In this document: positions 11,615 through 22,336 of the stretch, one piece after another
Position numbering within the stretch: the stretch's first letter is position 1
Layout: every line of letters starts with the position of its first letter
NCBI GenBank assembly: GCA_963932145.1
Contig: OZ010581.1
Span: 84,917,604 to 84,981,603, forward strand
Direction of reading: 5' to 3'
DNA from: Acanthosepion lycidas
Taxonomy: Eukaryota > Mollusca > Cephalopoda > Sepiida > Sepiidae
Length of the DNA: 64,000 bases
Notes under the pieces: model-generated
Databases searched by the model: none
What the model was told of the DNA's origin: nothing
What the model saw: the letters and a program-made list of their open reading frames with translations, nothing else
Translations under genes and position numbers: made by a program

Positions 11615-11880
11615 GCAACAATTACACTTTTACTGTACAGAAGCCTACAGTGTAAATGATTATGGTAGCAGAAAATGCACAGTTCTGCAGTTGTTGGCGA
11701 TGGTAGCAGCAGAAGAAAAAGATTAGATGTTACGTTAGGAAGTGCCAAGTAAACACCACGTTGGTAGCATTGACACAAGAACAATCACTGCGTTAAATCA
11801 ATATCAAAATAGAGCGGATGATTGCGTCGTCTGCAATTACAGTAGGTGATACTGGAAACAACTAGTGGGTTTTTAAAGCG
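11615..11880 (-). promoter_or_regulatory. possible 5' UTR/promoter region of the 11.5-kb gene
   Basis: If the exon is real, its 5' UTR and promoter lie here on the minus strand. The stretch is less AT-extreme than its surroundings and has several GTAGCA and GCAGAAG words. No TATA box or initiator can be assigned with confidence. Confidence 0.2.
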
Positions 11881-11895
11881 CCTTATATGCGTATA

Positions 11896-11901
<6 letters not shown>

Positions 11902-11936
<35 letters not shown>

Positions 11937-11944
11937 GCACACAT
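11902..11944. repeat. compound (CT)n(CA)n microsatellite
   Basis: CT dinucleotides at about 11902-11930 pass directly into CA dinucleotides with one G interruption at about 11931-11944. Confidence 0.9.
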
Positions 11945-12152
11945 ACATATGTAGTCGTAACTTTGATTTCGGATTACCGTAGTCAGTGGCAGAAGACGTT
12001 TTATCTTCCACTGACAACTGGTGATATTCGAACCCCCAAAAAATCAAGGATTCTCAACAACGTTAATTTTCTAAGGCAAGCAAAATAGGCTCTTACTACC
12101 GAGAAGTAATTAAAATATTACCGAGGAATAAACACCTCTCCTCCCAAAAACT

Positions 12153-12204
12153 TTTTAAATATAGCTTAATTCGGCATAAATGCCGAATTAAGCTATGTTT
12201 AAAA
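12153..12204. repeat. short near-perfect hairpin (foldback element)
   Basis: The 25-bp arm at 12153-12177, containing TAGCTTAATTCGGCAT, pairs with 12180-12204 with one mismatch and a 2-nt loop. This may be a tiny MITE or foldback relic. Confidence 0.85.
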
Positions 12205-14849
12205 TTTTTTTTATGTACTAATGAAAATTAAATGTTTGTCCTAGAATGAATTAATTGAATTCCCTGCTTTTTTTGACTATTTTTCGCAAGTCTTCCAATT
12301 CAATAATCACATTTATTTACTGTCGGTTTTACTTTTAATATTTAACAAAATCCTATTATAATTGTGCTTGTCCCGGCTTCTTTAGTTTGCACGACCGTTA
12401 CGCCCTGCCAATACCTCATAAATAATGGACTATTCCGTTTTGATCGCGCGGAAAAGATACTACTTGGTTTCCGTGAGAAAATTAAAGAAAGAGAGGAAGA
12501 TAGAAGTGTTTAACGACCGTTTCAGTGAAATAGAAAGAAGTATCAGTTTCAAATCTTTTCATTTTTACCTCCTTCTTCAAATAACGACCAGCATTCATAT
12601 TTATGATTGTTATTGCAGTTATTTATGCATTAACTTAAGAATTAAGAATCATCAGAAAATTCAAATTGTAAAACCGTGAAATTTTCACGGGTTAAAAATA
12701 AAATTAACTACATACTTGTTGTTATCAACCATTGGTCTCACTCTCTTGTCTAATTCATTCCTTTCCTATCTCACAAGTTGCCACTGCTGCCAAGCGAAAA
12801 AGTCAAGGCAAAATAAAAAATTTAAAAAAATGACTGCTTATTGTACCCATAATAAGTAATTTTGTTATACTCAATTATTTTGGGTTTGTAAAAAAAACTA
12901 AAAAGAGTGAAACAATAAAGCACTTATACTCTTTCTTGTTCATAAGGTCAGATTACTCACAAATTGAGTTAATGTCTTACATAACTTCAGGAAATATGCT
13001 CACAAAACATTATCCATTGTAAGAATCATTCACTAATGAGACCAGGCCATGTAATTTTAAACAATGCATTTCTACATCTGCTACTTTCTTAATAATATCG
13101 TAATAATACGCACTTTTGACTTTATCCCTAACCCCAGTTAAGAACCCTGCTCACTGGAAATTACCAAATAGCAAGTTTATTTTGTGAGTAAATACTTTTT
13201 TTTACAATACATTACTGTTTTTTTAGGTCTATATCAATGTGCATACGCCTGTGAATTTTTTAGTTTACGTGCCTGTGTGTTATGCGTATTTTTAAAATAA
13301 ATTTATGGATTTTTGTTGTCAATAGGGAGGAGTGTTTATTACTGGAATAAAAAGTATATTATGTGCTTTTACAAAAAAATTAACAACTATATCAATACAT
13401 TTTTGTACACATTAAAACTGTTCTGTTTTGTATAGAAATTTAATAATGCAATTTTACAGATAAAACTTTGTTTTTTGTTACGTTTAGCCACCCGTACTTT
13501 ATTATTAAGACGTGTGGTAGACTAGAGTCACGTGATGTCAACAGACCTGCGAGTAGTTGGACTTTTCTAATTATCTTGCGTTTTCAGAAAGATTTGTGAA
13601 AAACTTCACCTGTATCAAAATAAATAAATAAAAATAACATCTGATTTTGTAATTTTTAAAAAGTCCATTTCTTTTTTTTTCTTTTTTTAAAAAAAAAAGA
13701 ATCAGTTTTTAAAGAAAACAATAAACCAGTTTTTTGTGGTATTTAAATTTTTTTTAATCAATGAATAATGTAAAAAATGCGTTTTTGTGAGTTAAATAAA
13801 TAAATTTATTGATTAATCTTGAGTTTGAACATTTAACTAAATTTTAGTTGTTTTATTGTGACATTTTAATTGAGGAGGTGAATGATCGATGACCTTTCAC
13901 GTAGTCAATTGAAGTAAAATAAAAAAAAATGCTTCCTATTTTCCGTTCGTCTGCTTGGTGACGTATGTAGTAAGAAGAGTAGTGAACCACCGATCGGTCA
14001 CGACTGAAGGGTGGCAAGAACTAAAAAAGTTTAGGAAGTACATACATTTTTATTTTTTTTGTAACTTTGTTTGTGTTGATTTTCTTTCATAAACTCGTGG
14101 CATGTGTTCAACAGCCAGCCACATCTATTTCTCAATAAAAAAGCAATTCAATTTATCTACTCAACTGGCAATATTCAACATAGATCATGTTTTTTAAACA
14201 GTTTTTTTTTTTTCTGGGAAAATGATCGTTTGATCGTTTACGGAAAGAATGCATGCACGCCTGTACGGTGCTTCTTGTAAAATGATCCGATACTTTCACG
14301 TATATAATTTTATTTTTCTCCATTTAAAATTATTGGAAAAGGAGACTTTGCAGCTGCTTAATACTATTACTAAGAAGTCCAGTTCTCTATTCATAATTTT
14401 TAGATACCATCACGGACTTAAAAAAAAAAGAAAAAGAAAAGGAAAACGCATTTTAAGTTATTTTATGCATTCTTTAACTTAATGTTAGTTCTATTTGAAA
14501 GCTAATGTGAATTAAAAGAAAAATAATTTCCGCATATAAAAGGCATTTTAAAAAAGTTGGCAAGTTTTCTCGTCACACATCGAACTGCGATTGTATAGGG
14601 AAAATAAATAAATTTAAAAATCCAATATTTGTCCTAGTGATGTGTTTCGAAGTCTGTAGTGTAGTGTTTAAATTTAAGGATTAATTAACTGAATTTTCTA
14701 GAAGTAATGAAAAATAGAATGAAAACATTTTATTTACGTATGGTTATGGTGAACAGAAGTAAAATAAAATATGAAAATAAATTTTAATAAAATATATAAA
14801 AAAAATTAGAAGGCATTTGCTTTTCTTTAAAAGAAAACGCATATCTCTT
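12205..14849. other. no supported gene
   Basis: AT-rich sequence with many A/T runs. Two less AT-rich patches (about 13500-13560 and 13950-14020) stand out, but show no coding frame or repeat. Open frames at 12425-12679 and 14249-14482 are low-complexity and unsupported. Confidence 0.4.
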
Positions 14850-15213
14850 TCTCACTCTCTCTTTTCTTCTGTACCCGCTCTATATACTTCACACTCAAAT
14901 AATGGGAAGGTAACCCTCTAAAATAAATAAAAAGTAAAAAGTGGAAGAAGAAAAGACTGAACACGACAGCGAATCGGAGGAAGTTTCCTAGTCCCTATTT
15001 TTAGTGACTAGAAATCTACCAAAATAAGAGAGCCTCCACGCATCATTTCCACTATTAAAAAAAAAAAAAAAAATGAAAAAGGAAGGAACGCCTGAAAATT
15101 TTGGCCAACCATTTGATGTTAGCCGAATACATACATGCTTCAGTAGTCTGGACCCCTTTTTAAAGGGATATAAAAAGACAGCTGACGGAGAGAGAGAGAC
15201 TCTAGCGAAACTA

Positions 15214-15292
15214 TTAGATTGGTGCAAAAATAATGTCGGTTTTTGACTTTTTTTTAACGTCAAAAACAGAGATTATTTTTGCACCAACCTAA
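15214..15292. mobile_element. 79-bp mariner-type MITE inside the LTR of element B
   Basis: The left terminal inverted repeat starts TTAGATTGGTGCAAAAATAA (15214); the right one, read on the minus strand, starts TTAGGTTGGTGCAAAAATAA. The arms pair over about 34 bp with a few mismatches around a short T-rich loop. Flanking TA dinucleotides (15212-15213 and 15293-15294) are the expected mariner target-site duplication. The equivalent place in the 3' LTR, near 22010-22050, lacks it, which is an empty-site control. Both termini and length closely resemble human MADE1, the 80-bp MITE of the Hsmar1 mariner. It encodes no transposase and would depend on one elsewhere. Confidence 0.92.
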
Positions 15293-15810
15293 TAGATTGC
15301 GTAAATAAACTAAAGCGGTCATCTGCTTAAGATATTTCCGCTTTTCTGAGGGCCGAGAATACACCGCAGATTAAACAGCGAAAAAGTACTGACACCTCCG
15401 ACAGCGGCTAAAAGACGATGACTACTATAAACTATCAAATACTACTTGTAAACTATCAAATACCAAGCTGAATGAACTTTCGCTACCCTGAACAACATTG
15501 AATTACAAAGGACTCGCTCCAATCGAAGTCAAATTTGTTTATCATTGATTCTGTACGTTTATCCCCGATAAAAATATTGCTAAGAACCTCTGGCACTACC
15601 ATACTGGTGATCTCGACGTGAACCCACAATCTAACTATATCGGAACATTGAACATACCAAAATTCACAAAAATAAAGAAAGAACTCAAATTTCGGCTAAG
15701 GCTTCGTCAGACTCCTCAACACACAAAAAACAAGACGTCACAGAGAAGACAAACAAAAAAAGCAGTGTTGTTGTTTTTCTTTTATATTGCTCTATCCGTC
15801 TACCAGTCAA

Positions 15811-15944
15811 CAAAAAAAAAAAAAAAAAAAAAAAAACATGAAAACCTGTCACTACCTGTGGGTCTCCAGTCTTTTCATTCAAATCAAAAGTCAAAGGTAT
15901 TTAGTGCACAACAGGTCAGAACATGTAAACCTTGGTGTAAATGG

Positions 15945-15976
<32 letters not shown>
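15811..15976. repeat. two long A-tracts in the leader of element B
   Basis: A-runs of over 20 at about 15811-15836 and about 15943-15973 bracket a roughly 105-bp segment. The high-lysine frames across them are artefacts. They could be poly(A) tails of small retroposed fragments; no SINE body was recognised. Confidence 0.6.
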
Positions 15977-17370
15977 CGTCCCGCCCCTCCTAGCTCTAAT
16001 GAGTCGAAAAACTAGTTGGACGGACTGAACTACCTCATACGCCACTTTTAAAAAGTTATCGCTAAAGTAGGAGAGTAGTGCCAGTATTTCCATTTTACCA
16101 CTCTCTTCAGCACATGGCTTTAGGTTAGAGACAATACCAGTATATCTATCTCTACTGTCAGCGACGGGAAAATAAGCTGTTATGGTCAAGCTACTAGAAG
16201 TGAAGATACCCTGTTTAAGAGCGTTCCAATGGATCTTCGTGGTCGCAGACGTCACCAATCCATTATTGGGATTTGATTTCTTAAACAATTTGGGGTTAAT
16301 CGTTGACTGTAGAAATAGGTACATTAGGGATACAATTACGGAGCGAAAAGTTGAGGTTAATTCATCATCAAGTTTAGGTAACTTGGTAGTAAATGAGTTT
16401 GATTTATCTAGTTTCATAGATAAGTAACCTAGTGTGATTTCACCTCATAATATCACAAAGATTATTGCGGTGTCTATCATAGAATAAATACAGAGTCATG
16501 CACTTGTGTTCGCTAAAACACAGAAACCTTTTCAGGGCAGAAATTAGAAGTCGCACTGATGGAATTTAAGACTCTCCTTAATACAGAAGTACATTTCCTC
16601 GAGTAACGAATGGTTATCTCCTCTCACATGGATGGTTCGCATCGATCTTGTGGCGATTTCCCAGTCCTTAATAGTATTACCAAGACTCTTTTAATGGACA
16701 GTCAACGAACCAAAGCTATTTTTAAAAATAGATTTAACTACAGCCTATCACCAGATAAAAGTGCACCCAGATGATGTTGCTAAACGGCAGTAACAACCCC
16801 ATTTGGTTTGCTCGAATTCCACCATATGATATTTAGTTTAAAGAATGCAGTTGCTACACTTCAGCGTGATATGAACAAGATATTTTCAAATATAGATTGT
16901 GTTATTCATTTACATAGATTATATTTTAGTTTTTAGCAATAATGAAATTCAGCATAAAAAAGACTTGCATTTAATATACTGCACGAAAATAAAATAAGTA
17001 TTGGTCAAGTGTAAAACGTGCTAGACTTTCTGGGATTTAATTTAAGTAAAAAAGGTTTATTGCCCACTAGCAATAAGATTAAAGAATTGGAAGCTTTCTC
17101 AGCTCCTAAAGATTCAAAGAGCCTGCGCTGATTTTGGGGCATGGCAGGTTTCTAGCTCAAGGTAATCTCTAATTATGCATCGATTGTGTTACCTGTCTGA
17201 ACGCATGAGGTTATACCCAAAATCAACGTTTGAGCTGACAGAAAAAGAAACAGAATCTTTTAAAGAAATAATACAAAATTTCTCAGATATTAGGCCACCT
17301 ACAAGCTTCAGCCACAGACTATCAATTAGTCACCTGACAGCCAGTCAATATATATATGTAGATATTTCAC

Positions 17371-17418
17371 ATTCGATAGAGGAACTCCTAGCGGCTTGCT
17401 AGGAGTTCTCTATCGAAT
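17371..17418. repeat. inverted duplication forming a 21-bp hairpin
   Basis: ATTCGATAGAGGAACTCCTA plus GC (17371-17392) is matched on the other strand by 17398-17418, with one bulged base and a 5-nt loop. It sits in the RNase H part of element B and is not part of normal Gypsy coding, so it looks like a local inverted duplication. Confidence 0.85.
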
Positions 17419-17884
17419 TTGGCTCATAAAAGGTTGCCACGTTAGTTTTATCCACTGACCATAAGCCATTATGTGAAGCCTTTTACATCCAAACAGCTGC
17501 GAAATCGGATCGACAGCAACGACACCTGTTGGTACTTGCTGAATGCCCTGCAGACATGTTGAATATAAAGGGGGAACAAAATATAGTTGCAGACTACATG
17601 TCTAGACCCGCATTAACAGTACAGATAAATGCCCGCGATTTGCCAGAGATAATGCAAGCATAAACAACTGATGACGAAGTAAAATCTAATATTGGGCCTA
17701 CTAACGTTAAAATAAATCCCAGTAGAATAGATAAAGTAAACAAAAATGTGTCTACGACTGACGAAGAAAATATCACAACAGTTAACAGGAATGTTGATAA
17801 TAACAGTAGTGACATTAATAAAACTGAAGCAGGAAGAATATTAGAAAAATAATGATTTCTATTTTTACATATTTCTTTCCGCTA

Positions 17885-17914
17885 ACTAGTTCCGTTTTTT
17901 AGTGAGGAACTAGT
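17885..17914. repeat. 9-bp inverted repeat
   Basis: ACTAGTTCC (17885-17893) and GGAACTAGT (17906-17914) are exact reverse complements. A short (TA)n tract follows at about 17936-17956. Confidence 0.7.
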
Positions 17915-20114
17915 GATAATAACAAAACAAATGAGATATATATATATATATATATACACACACAAAGAATTCAAATTAAAATAAACCATTTCCTTTCATT
18001 TGTTTAACCTACCCCTCTCTCTCTCTCTTAATGAGAAGGCAACCTTCAAATAAAAAGGGAGGAAAAAAAAGAGTAAATTGAGCACCGCTGCGGAAGTTCG
18101 CAGGCCCCGATTTCTAGTCATTGTGACTACCAAAATACCAAAATAAGAGACGTTCCATCCATCAGTCCCGCTATAAAAAAAATGAAAAGTAAAGGTGTGT
18201 TGTAAATTGGAAACGTTGTGACACACATATAGAAAGTAAATAGTTTATTCCGGAAAATAATGGTATACGTTTGAGAATACAGACTAATAAATCGTTAAAT
18301 CTTCTCGCTAGGTAAAAGTCTTAGACCAGTGCATCTTCTGGGGGTGTTCAGCTAGTCCACAACATCCCCCTTTTATACACTGACTACTTCCTCTGGAGGT
18401 TGTATTTTTTCCTTTTGGGGTTTATCTCTATAGACCGTATAAATTTTCTTTTCCGTTTACTCGAACGTTTCTCCTCGAGGGATACTAAGGGCATCGGTAC
18501 ATCAAATAAGTCATAAATATAACCTTCATCGGTTCTTCCTACTAGTTATTTATATCCTCCAAGTACGTTTTTCTCATCTGGTTGTGATGTCTGTTAATGG
18601 TCCTTTTTGGGTCTTTAATTATATACATTAATCTCCAGATGCGTTTATCAATGACGCCAGCATTCCAAATTTCTTTCCCGTCTCTATACTCTGAAAAAAA
18701 AAAAAATTCTCTTGATATATAGGATTTTGTATTTTTTTTTTTTTGGTTTTCTGTTTCTCTTTGGCGACAGTTTATCGAACACAGATCTTACAATGGTTCC
18801 AACCTCCTATGGTTCACATAGTTTGGGGATTAACCTGGATGATTCTTTCGCATACCCTAACCTCTTTGACAGAAGGAACGCCATCTTAAAATTATAATTT
18901 AATAATATTGTTCCCCATCTCTGAAGTCGATTTGCAGTATGTGTAGGAGTCCCTTTTGTGGAACCAAAAATAGACAATAACGGTCTATGGTCCGTTTCAT
19001 GCGTACTTCTTCCATGAATAAATCTATGGAACTTTTTACTGCAAAAAAGTCTTTTTCGATTTGAATGTAACCTTTGTTCAGCTGGCAGTAAGGGTCCTCG
19101 ACGCATGTGCAATCGCTTTTACTTGGCCATTGCTTTATGTAATATTATGGCTTCTAAACCCAAGTTACTAGCGTCGCTTGCAACAATAATATTCTTATTT
19201 GGATCGTAGTGCATCTGACGTCAATATTTTTTTAATTTCCTCAAAAGCACTCTGACATTCAGTACTCCAGTTCTATTCAGAATCTTTTTTTTCTATAATT
19301 TGTTCAGAGGAACTCTTAACGCTTGCAAATTTGGAACAAAATTACTGTAGCAATTTTCTAGACCCAAGAATGCTTGTTTCATTTTTTCAAAAACCTCTTT
19401 AACATGTTCGGCATGTTATTCTCGGCTTTCGCTCTTAATTAAGATGTCGTCAAGATAGGCTATTGCGAAGTCAATGTCATTCAATATCATATGATTTACT
19501 GGAAAATGCTTGGTGTGACCTTTATCCCGAATGGCAGTCTGTTGAATCTATACAGATCCTTATGCGTATTTATAGTTAAATACATTTTTCGTTGACAGTA
19601 ATCTGGAGTTACGCCTCAAACAAATCAAGTTTTGAAAACACTTTGCCACCATCTAATTTCTCGAATATTTCTTCGGGATTTGGCAGTGGGTCCAAGCTCC
19701 AAGTGATCTAATTCTTTACTAATGGATGTTTCCACTGCAAAAGATACTTTTCTTTTCGGCCTAAAAATAGGTGCCACATTCTCTTTAAGCTTTGAATGTC
19801 ATTAAATCCTTTTAATTTTATAGTTTTGCCAATGTCACATTTGTATAAATTTTGTAATAAAATTTAGTTTATTCCCTGTAATACCATGAGCAATTCTTTT
19901 CATTGTTAATAAAGTTGGTCTGCCAATTTTTTTCCAAGTTTGTTTATTTATCAATGTCAGATCTGAACCAGTATCCAATGGGAACTTGATATTTTTATTG
20001 TTTATCTGTACATTTACGAATTTTCCTTTCATTTTTATTTCTTTGTTTTCCATTACAGTTAACTGTATTATTCGTTTTTGATCCCTATGACGTCTTTTAA
20101 AATGCAAAAAAAAA

Positions 20115-21092
20115 AAAAAAAAAAATTTATAATATATACAACTCCTTGATACAAAGTTGATGGTACAGTTATTGATGGCTTAAGCAGGTCTATACTCTCC
20201 ATGCAATAACTATCGACTCTTCCCGATTATCATGACACACGTTCTTGTTATGATTTTGGAACGAGACTTCTGGAACAAGTCGGAGGCTTTTTCTTCAGGG
20301 CGGCAAATCACATGAGACTGGGCGAAGCTCTCAGTTCAGTATAATCTCCGCAGTCTCTCTGTCGTGTCTCTGCCATGTGTCTCGGCGTTCTGCTTTTATG
20401 GACAAGGGCTGGGGTGGGGCATGACGTGCTCTAGGAATGCGCGCGTTCCCCAAACAACCAATCAGGGCTCTCCCTGCAAATGTCTAAATATGGGGGAGTC
20501 CCTCCTTCCTTCTTGGAATTCTACCTGGGCCTTTCCCTCCTTTTGGTCACCCAATCAAACCGGTCTTTCTTGCATTGTGAGAGTGCCTCTTACCGTCACT
20601 GCCCTGAAATTCCACCAGGACCCTCTTCTCCTTAAGCACCTGATCAAACCCATCTCCCAAGAGCTAGGCGTGGTTTAGCCCAAACGGTCAAATTTTAATT
20701 ATCGTTCAAAATTCGTGCTTTTGTGTGTGGTCGTTTTCGTATTTGGGATTTATTTTTTCATCCCTTCGTCAACCCTTTGGCCAACAAGTGACAACATGGG
20801 AACAATCCCTTGATTTGTGAAGTTTTATCGTGTTTCGGCAGACGAAAAAATTAATTATAATTCTTTACATATGTTCTTTTCGGAACAGGCCTGCTTTTAA
20901 AAATTAATCCTTATCAATCAACCGAACTCGTGGCCAGTCACTCATAAAAATATTGGTCATAAAAATATTATCTATTTCTTATCGGGGGGGGGGGGTCCTT
21001 GTACCTCTCAGTTCTAACCGAAACCAGATGATATCTTTGTTTTACCTCTCTGGTGGACGAGAAATTTAATTACCTTCTTCTATTTTTTTTTT
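20115..21092. other. extra block within element A, origin unknown
   Basis: Between the protease and gag zinc-knuckle parts, element A has about 1.1 kb that has no counterpart in the related element E. The part at about 20240-20680 is GC-richer than its surroundings; a 104-codon frame at 20364-20678 has no known domain. It may be a solo LTR or other insertion, but no terminal repeats were found. Confidence 0.4.
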
Positions 21093-21290
21093 TTTTTTTT
21101 TCAAAAAATAAAAAATATTCTTTTTTCATTTTTCTCTCGTTTGGTCCTTGATATATCGAAATTTAGTGTTTTTCTGTCTTTAGTTTTTTTTTGTTTTTTT
21201 TTTTCAATTAAAAACAAATATCCTTTTCTTTAATTTTCCTTCGCTTGGTCATTGGTATATTTTCAGTCTATCGGAAGTTGGTATTTTTCA
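21093..21290. repeat. diverged tandem duplication, period about 107 bp
   Basis: Two T-rich units (from about 21085 and about 21190) share TTTTCWATTAAAAA-like, ATATTC/ATATCC, TTTTCTCTCG / TTTTCCTTCG, CTTGGTC or TTTGGTC, and GGTATTTTTC / GTGTTTTTC in the same order. Confidence 0.6.
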
Positions 21291-21970
21291 ATTTATTAGC
21301 ACCTTTCCAATAGTGTCACACTCCTTTTTACTTTGGGGTTTTCTGCAATGCGTATGCGTATGTCCTTTTTTGTCACAATTAAAGCATTCTTTCCTTTTAA
21401 ATGGATATTCCTTGGAACAATGAGTCTGTTTACAGCCATAACAAGGATTTATTTTGCGAGCCAAATTTTGTCTTTGTATAACTGCCTGAATTTTTGGCAC
21501 GTCACATTTTTCTATCCTTACTGTGACGTGACGAAGAATTTCTATTCGTTCGCATTCTTCTGTGACCATTTGCAGACGTATTTTTGGATTTTGTTCTAAT
21601 TTAGACAAAATTCATGTTCTAATATCGCCATCATCAGGAGCCGTCAATTCTTATACAAAAATCGAGCACATATAAAAACATATCAGGTATAAGCTCTTTT
21701 AATTTAAACTTTTCACACTCTCTGTTGACAATTCCTGTAAAAGTCGAATAATACTCCCCACTTTTTTGTAAGGTTTAAACACTGCCGTCTTATATTGTAT
21801 AGGGAACTTTTCTCCCCCGAAGTATTTTTCAGAATTAAGACAGTCTCCTCGAAAGATATTTCCCCAGGATTTCTTGGAAGTATGTAGTTCGCATACTTTT
21901 TGTGACCAAGCTTCGCGCAAGTAGTCTGGAGCCCTTTCTTAAGGGATATAAGCAAACAGACGACGAGGGT

Positions 21971-22001
<31 letters not shown>

Positions 22002-22336
22002 GAGAGAGAAAGGAACGCCAGAAAATCCAGTCAAGCGTGTCGCGTGAAGAAACTAAGCGGTCACCTGCTTAAGACATTTTCCGATTTTCTGAGGGCCGAG
22101 AATACGCCGAAGTTGGCGCCGCGCCTATTTCAAAAGTAATTTTACTCCTAACAGTGGGAAACAAGATAACGACTACTACCAAAACTATCAAATATCAAGC
22201 CGAACGAACTTTCGCTAGCCCAAATTCTGACTGAAGTCGAACAAATAGAAATATATTATTTGTTCATAACTTTATGTTCGTTTATTTCCGAACTTTCCAA
22301 TAAATATTGCTAAGAACCTCTGGCACTATACCACAC

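Larger units (their letters stand above)
18197..21918 (-). mobile_element. Ty3/Gypsy-type element A, fossil, inside the 3' LTR of element B
   Basis: Read on the minus strand: gag remnant (about 21918-21700), gag zinc-knuckle region (about 21480-21300), retropepsin with LDTGSDLTLIN (about 20000), reverse transcriptase with AYLDDILI (about 19470), RNase H (about 19250-18830), then a purine tract (AAAAGGGGGA) followed by an LTR at 18365-18197 that begins TGTTGTGG and ends ACA. Integrase is absent or unrecognised. The 5' LTR is missing: gag meets element-B LTR sequence at about 21918. Protein parts resemble element E (31605-36009). The element is broken in many places and old. Confidence 0.75.
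14850..22336 (+). mobile_element. Ty3/Gypsy-type LTR element B, fossil, carrying nested insertions
   Basis: The 5' LTR is about 14850-15602 and the 3' LTR is split at about 18008-18196 and 21919-22336. The LTRs share CCAAAATAAGAGA, GTAGTCTGGA-CCC, AAGGGATATAA, CACCTGCTTAAGA, CTGAGGGCCGAGAATAC and a terminal ATTGCTAAGAACCTCTGGCA. A primer-binding-site-like TGGTGATCTCGACGTGAACC starts at 15605. Inside lie a retropepsin remnant (about 16180-16420), reverse transcriptase (about 16715-16920) and RNase H (about 17190-17590). Integrase is not recognised. The element is broken in many places and old. A MITE sits in the 5' LTR and element A interrupts the 3' LTR. Confidence 0.8.

Noticed and set aside
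12425-12679. 84-codon open frame
   Set aside because: Low-complexity AT-driven composition and no recognised family.
20364-20678. 104-codon GC-richer frame
   Set aside because: It lies in an unassigned block within Gypsy A, has no known domain, and looks like LTR-type noncoding DNA.
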